From Saccharum officinarum (taxonomy: Eukaryota; Streptophyta; Magnoliopsida; Poales; Poaceae), in assembly GCA_020631735.1 (NCBI GenBank), contig CM036191.1, forward strand, positions 37,989,335-38,053,334: 64,000 bases of DNA, read 5' to 3'. Every line of letters starts with the position of its first letter. The first letter of the stretch is position 1. The notes under the pieces were generated by a model. It was not told the origin of the DNA and made no database searches. It saw only the letters and a list, made by a program, of their open reading frames with translations. This document shows positions 26,312-38,434 of the stretch, piece by piece. The position numbers and the translations under genes were made by a program.

Positions 26312-28640
26312 GGTGTTGACTATAGGACGTATGCCAAATAGCTCTAGACGTATTCTAAAACTTATTTTACTATAAAACTATTTTCTCATCCCTTGACTCA
26401 TTGATTTTGACTATTTCCTGTTTCTTGTCCTGTTGTATCCCTTCCTTGATAGCTTCCTTTGAGCTATTATTTCTTACTCCCTTGGTTTTTGATTTGTGTT
26501 GTTTTTACCAAAAGGTTTCTGATCTTACCTTGTTTAAAAGTTCGATGGCCTTTCATCATCTCCAATGTGCTAATAGGATGACCACCATTATTGAAGAAGC
26601 ACGTGTAGTACCGATGATGTGATGTGTGCTTGTTTTGCTTGATGTGTTGCTTGTGTGTTATTCTTGTTCTCGTGTTTCAAAGGTAGGCCCGGAAGGTATA
26701 AGTCTTGAGAAGTAGCTCGATCTATGTTAAGTGGGGTAGTGACATCTTGTATCTTACTTATCTTTCAATCGATCCTAATTCATGTCATTTTCTCTTACAC
26801 CGTTCCTGTCTACCCTTGGTTGTCATGCTACCTTATTAATCTCATCTTAATGGATGATCAACACATGAAGGACTTATCAATAGTAGTAAGCTTTAGAGAA
26901 AGTGTTGCCTTCAATGACATCGTCAGGTGAAACAAGATCTTTGTTAAGTGGGGTAGCATCTGCTATCAACAACAGCAAGTCCTGAATATCTCAAGCGACG
27001 AGGCATGAGGAGGCATGAAGAACTAAAGATCAAACCTTATCTTTCTTCTCATCTTTTGGCTATCCTCGATCCATGTCTTATATCTCATCAACACAAAGCA
27101 AAGAAGCATGAAGACTTGAAGATTAGTGTTATCTATCTCTCTAGTGTCTTTGAATCTCGTTTCTACCTTATCCTGTTTTTTTTATAGCAGTCTGTCTACC
27201 TTAGCTTATATCTCTATTTTTGGATGCCCAAAAATCATGGATAAATTCTGGACAATAGTAGATTTTAATATCTTTCTCTGACCGTAAGAACCACCCTGAT
27301 ATCTATTATGGTTTGGGATTTATGAAAATCACAAGGCGACGCATCTGTGCTGTCAGCAATCTGGAATAGTTTCTGTTGTGCACAGTTTTTGACAACCTTA
27401 ACTGCAGAATTTGGAGAAGAATTCTATAAGGAAGTTGTAGTAAATTTGATAAGCTTTCCAACGGTATAAGCTACAATATCATTGGATTCGTAGAACTCGA
27501 GATATAACTGTATTTCTGCACTGCTATTTTTCTGCTCGCGAGGAAGTGCAGGTTACTTGTTCTTGCATATGCTCATGAGTCTCTTTGACATGATAGAAGG
27601 ACACGATAGTAGTTATCACTCAGAAACAAATGCAAGCTATCCTTTGGTGTACTCTAGTTGATCTCTTCTTAAGAGGGTTTGTCGAACTAAAAGACGATAC
27701 AAGATGGAGGTTTATATGTTATATTTCGTCACTTGGAAGCATCAGCTAGCTACATGGTTGTAAAGTCACTATCGAGCGCAGGTATTTTTTTTAGGGTCGG
27801 TAACCTGTTAGAACATCTATAAGAATCATAAGGGTCTAAAGGAGACATTTATAAAGTTGGTTATGAGCTTGTGACATCATCATTGCATAAGAGTTGCTGA
27901 AGGAAAAAGAACTTAAGGAGCAAGCTTATAAGGAGATTGACCAATTAAGGGCGGAGTTAGGTCGTCCCAAGATTTATTAGAAGCTTAACTAGGAAATAGG
28001 AAAAATCCCTATGTAATAAGAACGATAGTAGTTGCGAGTCAATTTTAAGTTGGATTGTTTTGAGAGTCAGTTTGTGGTGTGAACAATTGTGTGATTGATG
28101 GATTGTTATTATGATAATGTGTGATTTGGATCTTTGTAATGTGTGCTGGAGTTTTGTAGACAGGCCTACAAGTTCCATGGTTAAGAATATTAAGTTTGAT
28201 CAAAATATATTAGTTGGTTATGAGGTGAACATAGTTCTGTCCTTTGCTGATTTTTAGGTCAGACTGGGATGTTTAAGAAATAACTTAAAATCCATTAATA
28301 GGAAATTTAAGAAATTATACTGGGAATAATTAGACTTCTATATCTTTCCAACCCCACAAGAATCACTCTAATATCTATTAAGAGCTAAGAGATATATCTA
28401 TTTCAAGTTGGGGTTACTGCACAGTCTGGAATTCTGAAACAGTTTCGGTTAAGTTCAGTTTTTGACCAATTATTTGACAGATTCAGAAAAAGTGTTGTGA
28501 ATAAAAGTTGTAGATAATTTTGTAAGCTTTCCAACCATGTAAAGATCATCCGAATTGGACGTCTGTAGCTCGAGATATGACAGTTTTACTGAGTTACTGA
28601 AATTGGAATTTGCACAGAGAAATCAGATTTTGCTTATCTA
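26312..28640 (+). other. Non-coding interior replacing gag, protease and RT in the Tekay-like element
   Basis: 2.3 kb where gag, CCHC, protease and the RT palm should lie. I find none of their motifs. The sequence is AT-rich. Two similar blocks near 27240-27500 and 28270-28570 share GTTGTAGTAAAT/GTTGTAGATAAT and AAGCTTTCCAAC words, a sign of internal duplication. It reads more like LTR or leader sequence than decayed coding sequence. Confidence 0.6.
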
Positions 28641-30761
28641 TTGAATTGGAAACCACCTTTTGATGTTAGCGAGATTCGTAGTTTCTTGGGATTAGCTGGA
28701 TATTACAGACGGTTCATTGAAGGGTTTTCTAAACTTGCTAAACTTATGACATCTCTATTAGAGAAGAATGCCAAGTTTGTGTGGTCGGATAAATGTCAAG
28801 CTAGTTTTGAGGAATTGAAGAAGAGGTTGACTACAGCGCCTGTTTTGGTTTTGCCAGATTTGAGTAAGAAGTTTTCTATTTATTGTGATGCTTCTCGTCA
28901 AGGTTTGGAATGTGTTCTTATGCAAGAAGGCAGAGTTGTGGCTTATGCATCTAGGCAGTTGAGAAAGCATGAGTTGAAATATCCTACACATGATTTGGAG
29001 TTAGCAGCTGTAGTTCATGCTTTAAAGATTTAGAGACATTATTTGATTGGACATAAGAGTGATATATACACTGATCATAAGAGTTTGAAGTATATTTTCA
29101 CTCAGTCAGACCTAAATTTGAGGCAACGCAGATGGTTAGAGTTGATTAAGGATTATGATATTGAGATACACTATCATCCTGGTAAGGCTAATAAAGTAGC
29201 TGATGCTCTTAGTAGGAAAAGTTATGCCAATGAGATACGGACGTTGTCTATGACTAGGGAGTTATGTGCTGAATTTGAATATTTGAATTTGGGAATTGTT
29301 ACTAATACAATGGAATTAGTGATAGAGCCTACTTTAGAGCAAGAAATCTACAAGGGTCAGTTGAAGAATGAGAAACTGAAGAAGATAGCGGAAGATATAG
29401 TGATTGCTAAGTCACCAGGCTTTCGGATGGATGATAATGGAATTTTGTGGTTTGAAAAGAGGCTGTGTGTATCTGAGGATCAAGCTGTTCGACAGGCAAT
29501 TCTTAGCGAAGCTCATGAGTCAGCTTATTCTATTCATCCTGGTAGTACTAAGATGTATTTGGATCTGAAACAGAAATATTGGTGGGTTGGATTAAAGCGA
29601 GATGTGGCTGAGTATGTGGCATTGTGTGACACTTGTCAGAGGGTGAAAGCAGAGCATCAGAGACCTGCTAGATTGTGCAACCAATGAAGATTCCTGAATG
29701 GAAGTGGGAGGAAGTTGGTATGGACTTTATAGTAGGGTTACCGCGTACTCAGAGAGGTTATGATTCTATTTGGGTGATAGTGGATAGATTGACTAAAGTT
29801 GCTCATTTTATACCAGTCAAGACTAAATTACACGGGAGTACAATTAGCTACCTTGTATATAGAAAGAATAGTATGTTTGCATGGAGTTCCAAAGAAGATT
29901 GTATCTGATCAAGGATCGCAGTTTACGTCGCACTTTTGAAAAGCTGTACATGAATCATTGGGAACAAAATTGAATTTTAGTACAGCATATCATCCACAGA
30001 CAGATGGACAGACTGAAAGGACCAACCAGGTATTAGAGGATATTTTGAGAGCTTGTGCATTGCAATATGGAACTAGTTGGGATAAGAGTTTGCCTTATGC
30101 GGAATTTTCTTACAATAATAGTTATCAATAGAGTCTTAAGATGGCACCGTTTGAAGCTTTGTTTGGACGTAAGTGTAGAACTCCATTGTTTTTGGATCAG
30201 ACAGGTGAATCTCAGGTGTTTGGTACAGATGTTCTTAGAAACGTAGAAGATCAAGTGCGAGTGATTCGTGAGAATTTGAGAGTAGCACAGTCTCGTCAGA
30301 AGAGTTATGCTGATAATAGGAGAAGAGATCTAGTTTTTTAGGTAGGTGATTATGTCTATTTGAAGGTGTCACCTATGAGAAGTGTGAAGAGGTTTAACAT
30401 GAAAGGTAAACTAGCACCAAGGTATGTTGGACCATTTAAAGTTATTACTAGACGTGGGGAAGTTGCTTATCAATTAGAGTTGCCTGAAAATTTATCTGGA
30501 GTGCATGATGTGTTCCATGTTTCACAACTTAAGAAATGTTTACGGGTGCCTGAGGAGCAGATACCTTTAGAAGAGTTGACTGTTAAGGAGGATTTTACAT
30601 ATGAAGAGTTTCCGATTAAGATTTTAGAGACTGCTGAAAGAGTTGCTCGAAGTCGGGTTATTAAAATGTGCAAGGTACAGTGGAATCGATATTCAGAGGC
30701 AGAGGCAACTTGGGAAAGAGAGGATGAATTGAGGAAAGCATACCCACAGTTAGTTGAGTAA
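28641..30761 (+). pseudogene. Truncated, disrupted pol of the Tekay-like element (RT end, RNase H, integrase, chromodomain)
   Basis: The frame begins in the RT thumb ([20 protein letters not shown]) and runs through RNase H ([35 protein letters not shown]). The integrase zinc finger ([34 protein letters not shown]) comes next. The catalytic core (GMDFIVGLPRTQRGYDSIW, YHPQTDGQTERTNQ, MAPFEALFGRKCRTPLF) leads to a chromodomain-like end ([19 protein letters not shown]). It is broken by a TAG at 29031-29033, frameshifts near 29680 and 29870, a TGA near 29937, and TAGs near 30129 and 30340. It cannot make a working enzyme. Confidence 0.88.
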
Positions 30762-30807
30762 GCATCGTCCGAATCTCAGGACGAGATTCATTTTAAGGGG
30801 GTAGAAT

Positions 30808-33760
30808 TGTAACACCCTAAAATTTGCATTATTTTAAAATAAGAGAATTTGATTTATTTGCGCAATTTTGTGAGCATTTTAACCTAGTGAAATAATAATT
30901 TTCATGAAATTAAAATCCACTATAAGGTTAGACACATGCTTGCTTATTCATGCTGTTGCATACCTTGTTTTGTATTGAATGTTGTTTGAGAATTTCAAAA
31001 GAGAATTCAAATTCTATTTAAATCTTTATTTGAAAATGCATTTGGAAAATTAGAAAAAAGAAGAAAATGGAAGTCTTCTTCATCTCTGTTTTGGCCCGAA
31101 GGCCTTCCCTCCTCTCTTCTTGGCCCAGCTCGTGCCCGCTTTTCTTGAGTTGGGCCGAAGCTAGCTAACTGGCCGCGTCGTGGGCCGGCCCAGCCAGCAG
31201 CTGCCGCAGGCCGCCTCGCCCCTTCCCCTCTCTCTCCTGTCTCTATGACGCGCCGGGCCCGCTTGTAAGTAATCTCTTCCACCTCCCGCTCGTAACCGAG
31301 CCGGTCACTTGACCGTGGAGTCCGACGCTGCCCCGAGCCTCCTAATCCTTGCCCAGCACGTCGATGAGCCCCTCATAAATAGCGGCCCGTCTCCACCGCC
31401 TCCCTCCATCGAATCTTAGCCGCAAGCCATCGCCCATGATTCAAGCACCGGCTGCCGCAATCCAAGCCGTCGCTGCCTAGTTCGATTCGACAAGTTCATC
31501 GGTTCCGTGGTTCCCGTAAGCTAATGATGGTCTTTGAGATCAATTTAGAAGTAGCCGATCACTTCTCTTCCCTTCTTTTCTAATTTGGTTCGCTGTTTTC
31601 ATCTTGTCATCGTCTACAGAGGATTTCCGTCCGCCATTGATAGCCGCGGGACGCTCTCGGCCGATTCCCGTCGCTCCAACCCATCTAGGTGAGTTCGCGA
31701 GTTTCCGCTCTTGCTTCCCATGCTTTTGGATCGAAGAATAGTGCGGTAACTTTCTTGATTGGACAACGCCGACGAGCCTAGCTCGCCGCCGGCCAGTTTT
31801 TCCGCCGCCAGTCACTGTAGCCGGCCGGAATCCCCTTCCTCTCTTCCTCAGTCAAATCTCGGCCGTTCAAATCTAATCCAATGGTGTAGATCTCAGGATA
31901 CCCCTTCGTAGCCACTTTTACTTAAGAGCCCCTATGTTTCTGTATATTTGAACCTGCGGTCCATAGCGTAAAGCCCGAATACGCGTTGTTCTTCTGAAAG
32001 CGTAAACTTCGTCGGTTTAGGTGAAAATACGTTTTCTAGTATTTACAGATTTGCCACTATGTTTATTTAGGTCATAAAATCTCCGTTTTAACTCCGATTT
32101 GACCCGTTCAAATTGCGTTAGGTTCGTATTTGCGAGCTCTACATGTTGGTAGTATTGTACAGTAAGTTTGTGACAATTTATTTTCGAGTTTATATTAAAG
32201 TAATTATTTATATATAGGAAATCTTAGAAAATTCATAACTTTCACGTTTTAACTCCGAATTTGGTGATCTTTGCGTCTGTGTGATCATAGAAACGTGTAG
32301 AAGAGTTTTATAAACTTTTATTACTGTTTTGTTATTGTTGGTGTACTGTTCTAATTGTATCTCTTTGTTTGCTTCGTGTATGTTTGATTGGATGCATGTG
32401 TGTTGTTGATTTATGATCAAGTATAGACGGTGAGCAGTTTCTTGACGATCAAGAGTATTATTTTGAGCCAGACCAGCAGTATCATCAAGAAAGCTTTGAT
32501 TAAGGCAAGTATAACATGGGACCATCCTTGTTACCTATTCACTGAAATTATCATACATATGCATGTGTCTTCCTTGACAACCATAGAGATTATAACTTAG
32601 CTATTGATATCTTGTTTCCTTGTCACCTATGGGTTATGCATTTGGGTAGCTACTGCTAGCGCTTAATTATGAACAATGATCTTGTAATTTGACTAATGGA
32701 TTATGCAATCAACCAATTAAGATGATGTTATTTCTGTTGAAAGGGGGCTAGAGCATGTGGGTTATTTTGATGCTCTAGTTACTCTCCGTAAGGACTTACC
32801 TGTAAGTGATAACCGGGACATACAGTACAGCTATGAGGGCTATATGGCTCTGGCTCTAGTTGTTCAAGAGACCTTTTCTAGCTTGTTAGAGGTTACCTTA
32901 AATGGCGTAAGAATGGCTTGCCACGTTGGGTGTAGTGCGAGCCCCTGGCCTAGTGTGTATAGGCTGCGGTTGTTGTGCCACAGGGAAGGGGGGTTCTACA
33001 TCTGCCTGCCGAGTGAATCTAATGGCCCTAACTTGTTAGACGAACTTTTGAATGGCTTTATATGGTCTCTGATGTTTTGGGCCTTGCAAACCCATGCATT
33101 TGGAAATCATGACTCACAGTGAAAGTGTACACCTCTGCGCAGAGTTTGAAAACTGGTATACTAGCCGTGCTCACGGATACGAGCGGCCTTGGGGATTCTT
33201 ACAGAATAGTTGATCACCATTGTTATATCATGCTTAATTATTGTTGATTATTATTATGCTCATGTTAATGCTATTCATTATCCTTATTACAATTGATCAT
33301 TGATTCATTAATGGGATTTGGATTACCTTGATGCTACTCAATTGCTAATTATATGATGATTAAAAGCTAAACGCAGTCAAACAGTGTCTAGCCTTTTTGA
33401 GCCTCATGAACCCTGTGTTATATTTGTTGAGTTCGACATGGACTCACTCTTGCTATTTCCCCAACACTCCAGTGTGTAATAAGATGCTACTCGGAAAAAG
33501 GACAAAGGTGTAGTGGAGATTCCAGAAGACTAGTAGAAGTGCTAGGCATATGTTACCCCTAGTCAGCCGTCCCTGAGAAGAATGGAGCCCGAAGTTTAGT
33601 CACTGTTCCGCGATACTCTGATGTAAGTGTTAATATAGCTATGTATACGTTATATAATAACATTGTTTCTGATAATTTTTTTCATTCTGGCATATGTGTG
33701 GACTTCCTGGGCACACATATGATTAGCCTGGTTTTGTTCTTTAGAAAACCGGGTGTGACA
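30808..33760 (+). repeat. 3' LTR of the Tekay-like element (2953 bp)
   Basis: It is preceded by TTTTAAGGGGGTAGAAT (30791-30807), the polypurine tract, and followed by the TTCAC duplication. It is colinear with the 5' LTR, with no length change and about 28 base differences, mostly transitions. Confidence 0.93.
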
Positions 33761-34903
33761 TTCACCATCAAGGATGTCCCTAAAGATGCCATACTACTTC
33801 GTCTCTTTCCATTCTCACTCTTGGAGAGAGCGAAGTAGTGGTTCTATGCGAATAAGGAAAAGAATACTACGTGGGCACTCTGTTCCACCAATTTCCTGGC
33901 GAAGTTCTTTCCCATGGGCAAGACAAATGCTCTTCGTGGGAAGATATCAAGTTTTCAGCAGCAACATGATGAGTCAGTCCCAGAAGCATGGGAGCGCTTT
34001 CAAGACTACATCCTAGAATGTTCTCATCATGGAATGGAGAATTGGCTACTTATGCAGACCTTCTATCACGGGCTTACTAATAGCACCCGTGAGACTATGG
34101 ATGTTGCCGCTGGAGGAGCATTCTTATCACTTACAATCAATCAAGCCATAGCTCCTGTGGAGAAGATGGCATCCAACCAAGGTTTGAACGAAGAAAGAAC
34201 TCAAACCCACAAGAGAGGTGGAGGTATGCACCAGCTGAAGGAGGTAGACATGCTGTCTGCCAAGATGGACCTGCTTATGAAGAGGCTCGATGAGAGAGCC
34301 GGCGAGAAGAAGAAAGTCATGCACATTCATAATTCCCGCATGACTTGTGAAGAGTGTGGAGACACTGGGCATTCAGGAAGCAATTGCCTAAAGCTACAAG
34401 AGGATGTGAACTACCTCAACAACAATAGCAACTACTACCGCCCTCAATAAAATCAAGGCTGTAATCAGCAGCAAAGGCCTAACTACTCAGGTAACTACCC
34501 AGGTAATTATCAAGGTAATAATTCTTTCAATCAACCACCTTTGAGAGAGTTAGTGCTTAATCAAGGAAAGTTAATGGATAGCCTGTCTAAGAAACTAGAA
34601 TCCAATGATAAAACGCTAGAAACAATTAATAATAGAATGGATAATTTTTCCACTACCATTAAGAATCAGCTTAGTTTCAATAAGATGCTAGAGTCTCAGT
34701 TGCAACAGCTTGTCAATATTGTTCCTGCTAACAAAGGTAAAATTCTGAGACAACCGGAAGATCTAGAAACTGCAAATCTTGTAGACATATTTAATGCAGG
34801 AAGTTATTGGAGTGACCCTATCTCCAAAGGATGGAACGATAAGACTCTACCGATTAAGAAAGGTGATCAAGGATGACCTGTCATCCTGATCTCCATTAGA
34901 AGC

Positions 34904-35536
34904 GTGAACTTTAACGAAGCTATCTGTGACTTCGGTGCAAGCGTCAACAACATGCCTAAGGTAATCTATGACAAAATGTTTAATTATCCTTTATTGTACG
35001 CAACCATGTGCTTGCAGCTTGCAGACACCAAGGGAATTCTAGAAGAGATATGTGTACGAGTGGGTAGCTCGTATGTTCCTGTAGACTTTGTAGTAATAGA
35101 GAGATGTGGTGATGAGAAGTCGTCCATCATATTGGGACGACCGTTCTTGAACACCGCTGGAGCTATCATGTACGCCAACACTGCCAAGATCTGTTTCAAC
35201 ATCAAAGGCAAGAGAGAGACCTTCTTTTTCAAGGACAGAGTGTTGCAGTTCCCTGCACACCCCCAACATCCCTATGAGCCAAAGAAGAAGAACAATTGGA
35301 GGAACAAGAACAAGAATAAGAATAGGAAGTCACAACAGATGGAGTTAGTGAGAGTGATCACTGCAGTCCACAGAGAGCATGATCATCAGCTCAAGTCCCC
35401 ATATCTGCTCAAGAGAGATGACCCAGGTGTCCCAACCATTGAATGCACAATCAACAGAAGCTCCTTTCAGAAAGGTGTCTGTGACACTGGATCGGGCGTC
35501 AACATAATGGCCAAGGTAACTTATGAATATCTATAA
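34904..35536 (+). pseudogene. First protease-like domain of the Athila-like element
   Basis: A retropepsin-like domain: AICDFGASVNNMPKV at the catalytic site (DFGA where DLGA or DTGA is usual), later DFVVIERCGDEKSSIILGRPFL, the conserved distal ILGRPFL motif. A Lys/Asn-rich linker follows (35280-35330). The frame ends just inside a second catalytic-type motif. Neighbouring stops separate it from gag. Confidence 0.7.
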
Positions 35537-36079
35537 GGTACTATGCCTTTAGACCCAACCTATGTGTAGCTGCAAATGGCAGACCAATCATTTCTCTTCG
35601 TGGACGGAATAGCAAAGAACGTCCCTGTGCAAATTGATGACCACTTCATCCCGACTGACTTCTTAGTCATCAACATAGGAGAAGATGAGTACGATCCACC
35701 GATCATCCTATGGAGACCGTTCCTAAGCACCACCAAAGCCATCATCTACCTTGCAACAGGAGAAATACATTTCCAATTTTCCTCCGAGAAGGTACACCGT
35801 TATTTCAACAATAATTATATAGTTGATGAAGAACCCAAGAAGAACAGAACCAGAAGAACGCGTCGCAATCGCACCCAGAAGAATCAGATCCCCAAGGATG
35901 GATGGGTTGACTATCAAGGAGAAGTATCAAGATACGAAGATCGATATCCTGAAGAAAAGATTTATCTTGAGGAGGAGGATGTACCCCCAATAGAAAGTGA
36001 ACCAATCACTATGGAGAATAAAGAAGAGAAGATAGTGCAACCAACTCTTTCCTCAAAGTCAACCTCACCAACAAAATAG
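35440..36079 (+). pseudogene. Second, tandem protease-like domain of the Athila-like element
   Basis: A second catalytic-site motif, GVCDTGSGVNIMAKV, appears at about 35475-35520. Two stops follow at about 35534 and 35567. The distal half (ADQSFLFVDGIAKNVPVQI, DFLVINIGEDEYDPPIIL, WRPFL) is a diverged copy of the domain just upstream. A charged tail rich in Arg, Lys and Glu ends at 36079. Two consecutive protease-like domains are unusual for one gag-pro region and suggest an internal duplication. Confidence 0.6.
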
Positions 36080-38434
36080 GGATAGAAAGTAAAGGTTAAT
36101 TCAATGTCAGACTCAGCACAATCAGAAGCACCACTTGATCCATCCGAGGTGCCCCAGAATGATTAAAGCGAATAAGAGGTTCTGTTCGGCGGACCCAAAT
36201 CACCGAATGTCGCGTCAAGAGGTAACTTGGTAGTTATCAATATTTCCCTCTTTAGTTCTGCATTTAATTTTTTGCATCATATTTACGTTTCTTCATTACA
36301 TGTTTAGTTACACTTTACTTCTGCATAGAAAAGAAAATAAATATGTCTTGCATTGCATTATAAAATTGCTAAGCCCCATGCAAATAAATTTGTGGTATAA
36401 AACCCATAAGTCTACTTGTTTTGGTGGCATAAAAATAAAATAAAGAAGCATTCATCATTTTATTCCTTGCATTGTATAAAAATATAAAAACATAAAAATA
36501 TGGTACAAGAGATCCTGCTAGAAGAATACATCTGTTAAGAGGTTCTAGACGCTCAAGGCTTAGAGGTTTATCACTAACACTTAATCAAGTTCCACAAGCT
36601 TTATTGTCTATTTGAGCTTCATAGAATTTGAAGGATCAAGGAAAGCAAATAGAAAAAAGGACAATCTGTTCCCTATCAGAGCGTTGTCTCAATAATCATC
36701 ATCATAAGCACTCCGATGAGGGGAAGTACACCTTCACTCTCTGCCAGTTTCATCAAGCAAGACTATGTCAACATTCAGCTTGGGGGAGAGCATTCCCCAT
36801 GTATCCAGCTAAGTATTTTCTTATCTACCTATTTATTTTTGCTTTGATATATGAATTAAAATAAAAAGATGCATAACCTATAGAAACCCAAATTAATGTT
36901 TTCTTATACATATATATGTTTTCTGTATAATCTTTAAGTTTGATAAATAAATATAGGAGAATGTGCTAAGCTTCATCTTGCTAAGTGAACTCCTAGAATG
37001 AACTCTTATATGGAAATGATGAATATTTGCTCTACCGTAATTCCTTTCAAATACCTAGTTTTCAGCCTCGAACTCTCCCGAGTTTTTGATACAATGGTTT
37101 TGATTTAAGATTTGATCAAAACCTGAACTTGTGGGTAGCAAATGCTTGATCTAAGTCTAAGTAGTTGACAGATATGATATGGGAAGGTTTTGAGCTGCTG
37201 TCTATCATGTTCCTAGAGATACTAGAGTTCTGGAGAATTTATCTTTTGAAAATTAACTTGTTACATAATGAGTTCCTGTATGACGAGAGTTTAAATTCCT
37301 ACCACAGCCATATACATGCTTGTAGATTAGAAAGCCTTACATTCATATTTACTATTTGTGAGCATTGAGTATGGTCAGGCTGTGTCGATCCTTAGGAACT
37401 AGTCATGCGGTTAAAATCGAGATCCACCTATACACTCTACCTATACGTTCTGCTTCTACCCTGGAAGTACGAATCCACATATATCTCATTCAGATCCACC
37501 CAGAAAATGGTTCTACTCTTACATTGGGAGTGAACTACAAAAATATTCCTATCATCCATTTTATCCCTTGCTAGCCAATAAAGCTCCAAATATCTAGTTT
37601 CTTGTTATTGTGTTCCAAAAGAAGCTTGGGTATTCTATCATAAAAAAAGAAAGAGAAAAAAGAAAAAAAGAGGACAAATGTCCCACTCAGAAATAAAGAA
37701 AGAGATTTAGCAAGCCCAAGTTTTCCTCAAATTCTTCAAGTTTTCTAAGAGAGGTATATGAGGAAATTTCCCGAAGGAGCTAAGTATTCACCATCATCAT
37801 CCATTTACCCCTTATAACCACTTCTACTCCATCTACCATTTACCACCATCTACCATATAGCCTAAGACACATGCATATCTTGATTTGACTTTATGACTCG
37901 TTCCTTTGGATCCATAGTTTTGATTATGCAATATATGTTTCGCTGTCTCCCCACCTATGAGCTCCACATAAGCCTTTTAGAAGTAGGGTGAGAGAGAAGG
38001 CATAATATTACTATGCTACCAAAAATACCACATATTTTGAGAGGAGAGAAAAGGCATACACCATAAATGTCTTGGAGAGGATCTAGAAATACCATAAAAG
38101 AGAGACTTAGAAGGGTCATACATAGGAATCTCTGAGTTTTATTTTGAAAATCTTGCAAAACTCTGGAATAATAGTTGATCAAAGAGCTTGAAACATGGTG
38201 CTTGACCTGACCGTTCTGTCTTTCAACTACTCAAGACCCAAGTCATGGCTACAAGCCCCATGGTGAAAGGTAATATGAGTAAGTTTTTTATCAGAATAGT
38301 TCATTCTAATCCGGAGGAGAGTTCTTGTTTGAACGCATGTGTACCTGTAAGGCGTGAAAGTATTGTAGCAACTCCTGATCCATCACTGAACCTATCTTTG
38401 CTCAGGGACGAACAAAAGGTAAGCTTGGGGAGTT
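36080..38434 (+). other. Non-coding 3' region of the Athila-like element
   Basis: About 2.35 kb where RT, RNase H and integrase would be expected in an autonomous relative. No pol motif is seen in any frame. It ends with AAGCTTGGGGAG (38421-38432), a typical Athila polypurine tract, directly before the 3' LTR. Confidence 0.7.

Larger units (their letters stand above)
23344..33760 (+). mobile_element. Inner element of the nest: Tekay/Del-like chromoviral gypsy retrotransposon
   Basis: Two 2953-bp LTRs (23344-26296 and 30808-33760) open TGTAACACC and close GGTGTGACA. The 5-bp target duplication TTCAC is perfect (23339-23343 and 33761-33765). The primer-binding site is the tRNA-iMet type, and pol ends in a chromodomain-like segment, which together with the very long LTRs points to the Tekay/Del lineage. 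Gag, protease and most of the reverse transcriptase are missing: 26312-28640 holds non-coding sequence. I count about 28 substitutions between the LTRs by eye, roughly 1%, so insertion was recent. Confidence 0.92.
22964..34863 (+). pseudogene. Gag of the Athila-like element, interrupted by the Tekay-like insertion
   Basis: An ATG at 22964 starts MSRFGRPDNFIDNPELLFRR. The frame runs with several stops to CSTF at 23343, where the 10.4 kb Tekay-like element begins. After its TTCAC duplication gag resumes as TIKDVPKDAILLRLFPFSL (33766 onward) and continues through WERFQDYILECSHHGMENW. A CCHC zinc knuckle (CEECGDTGHSGSNC, near 34345) and an Asn/Tyr-rich linker follow. A coiled-coil-like segment ends in QLQQLVNIVPANKGK (34541-34876). 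Besides the insertion there are stops at about 33837, 34448 and 34874. Rejoining across the insertion keeps the reading frame, which confirms the site was gag coding sequence. Confidence 0.75.
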
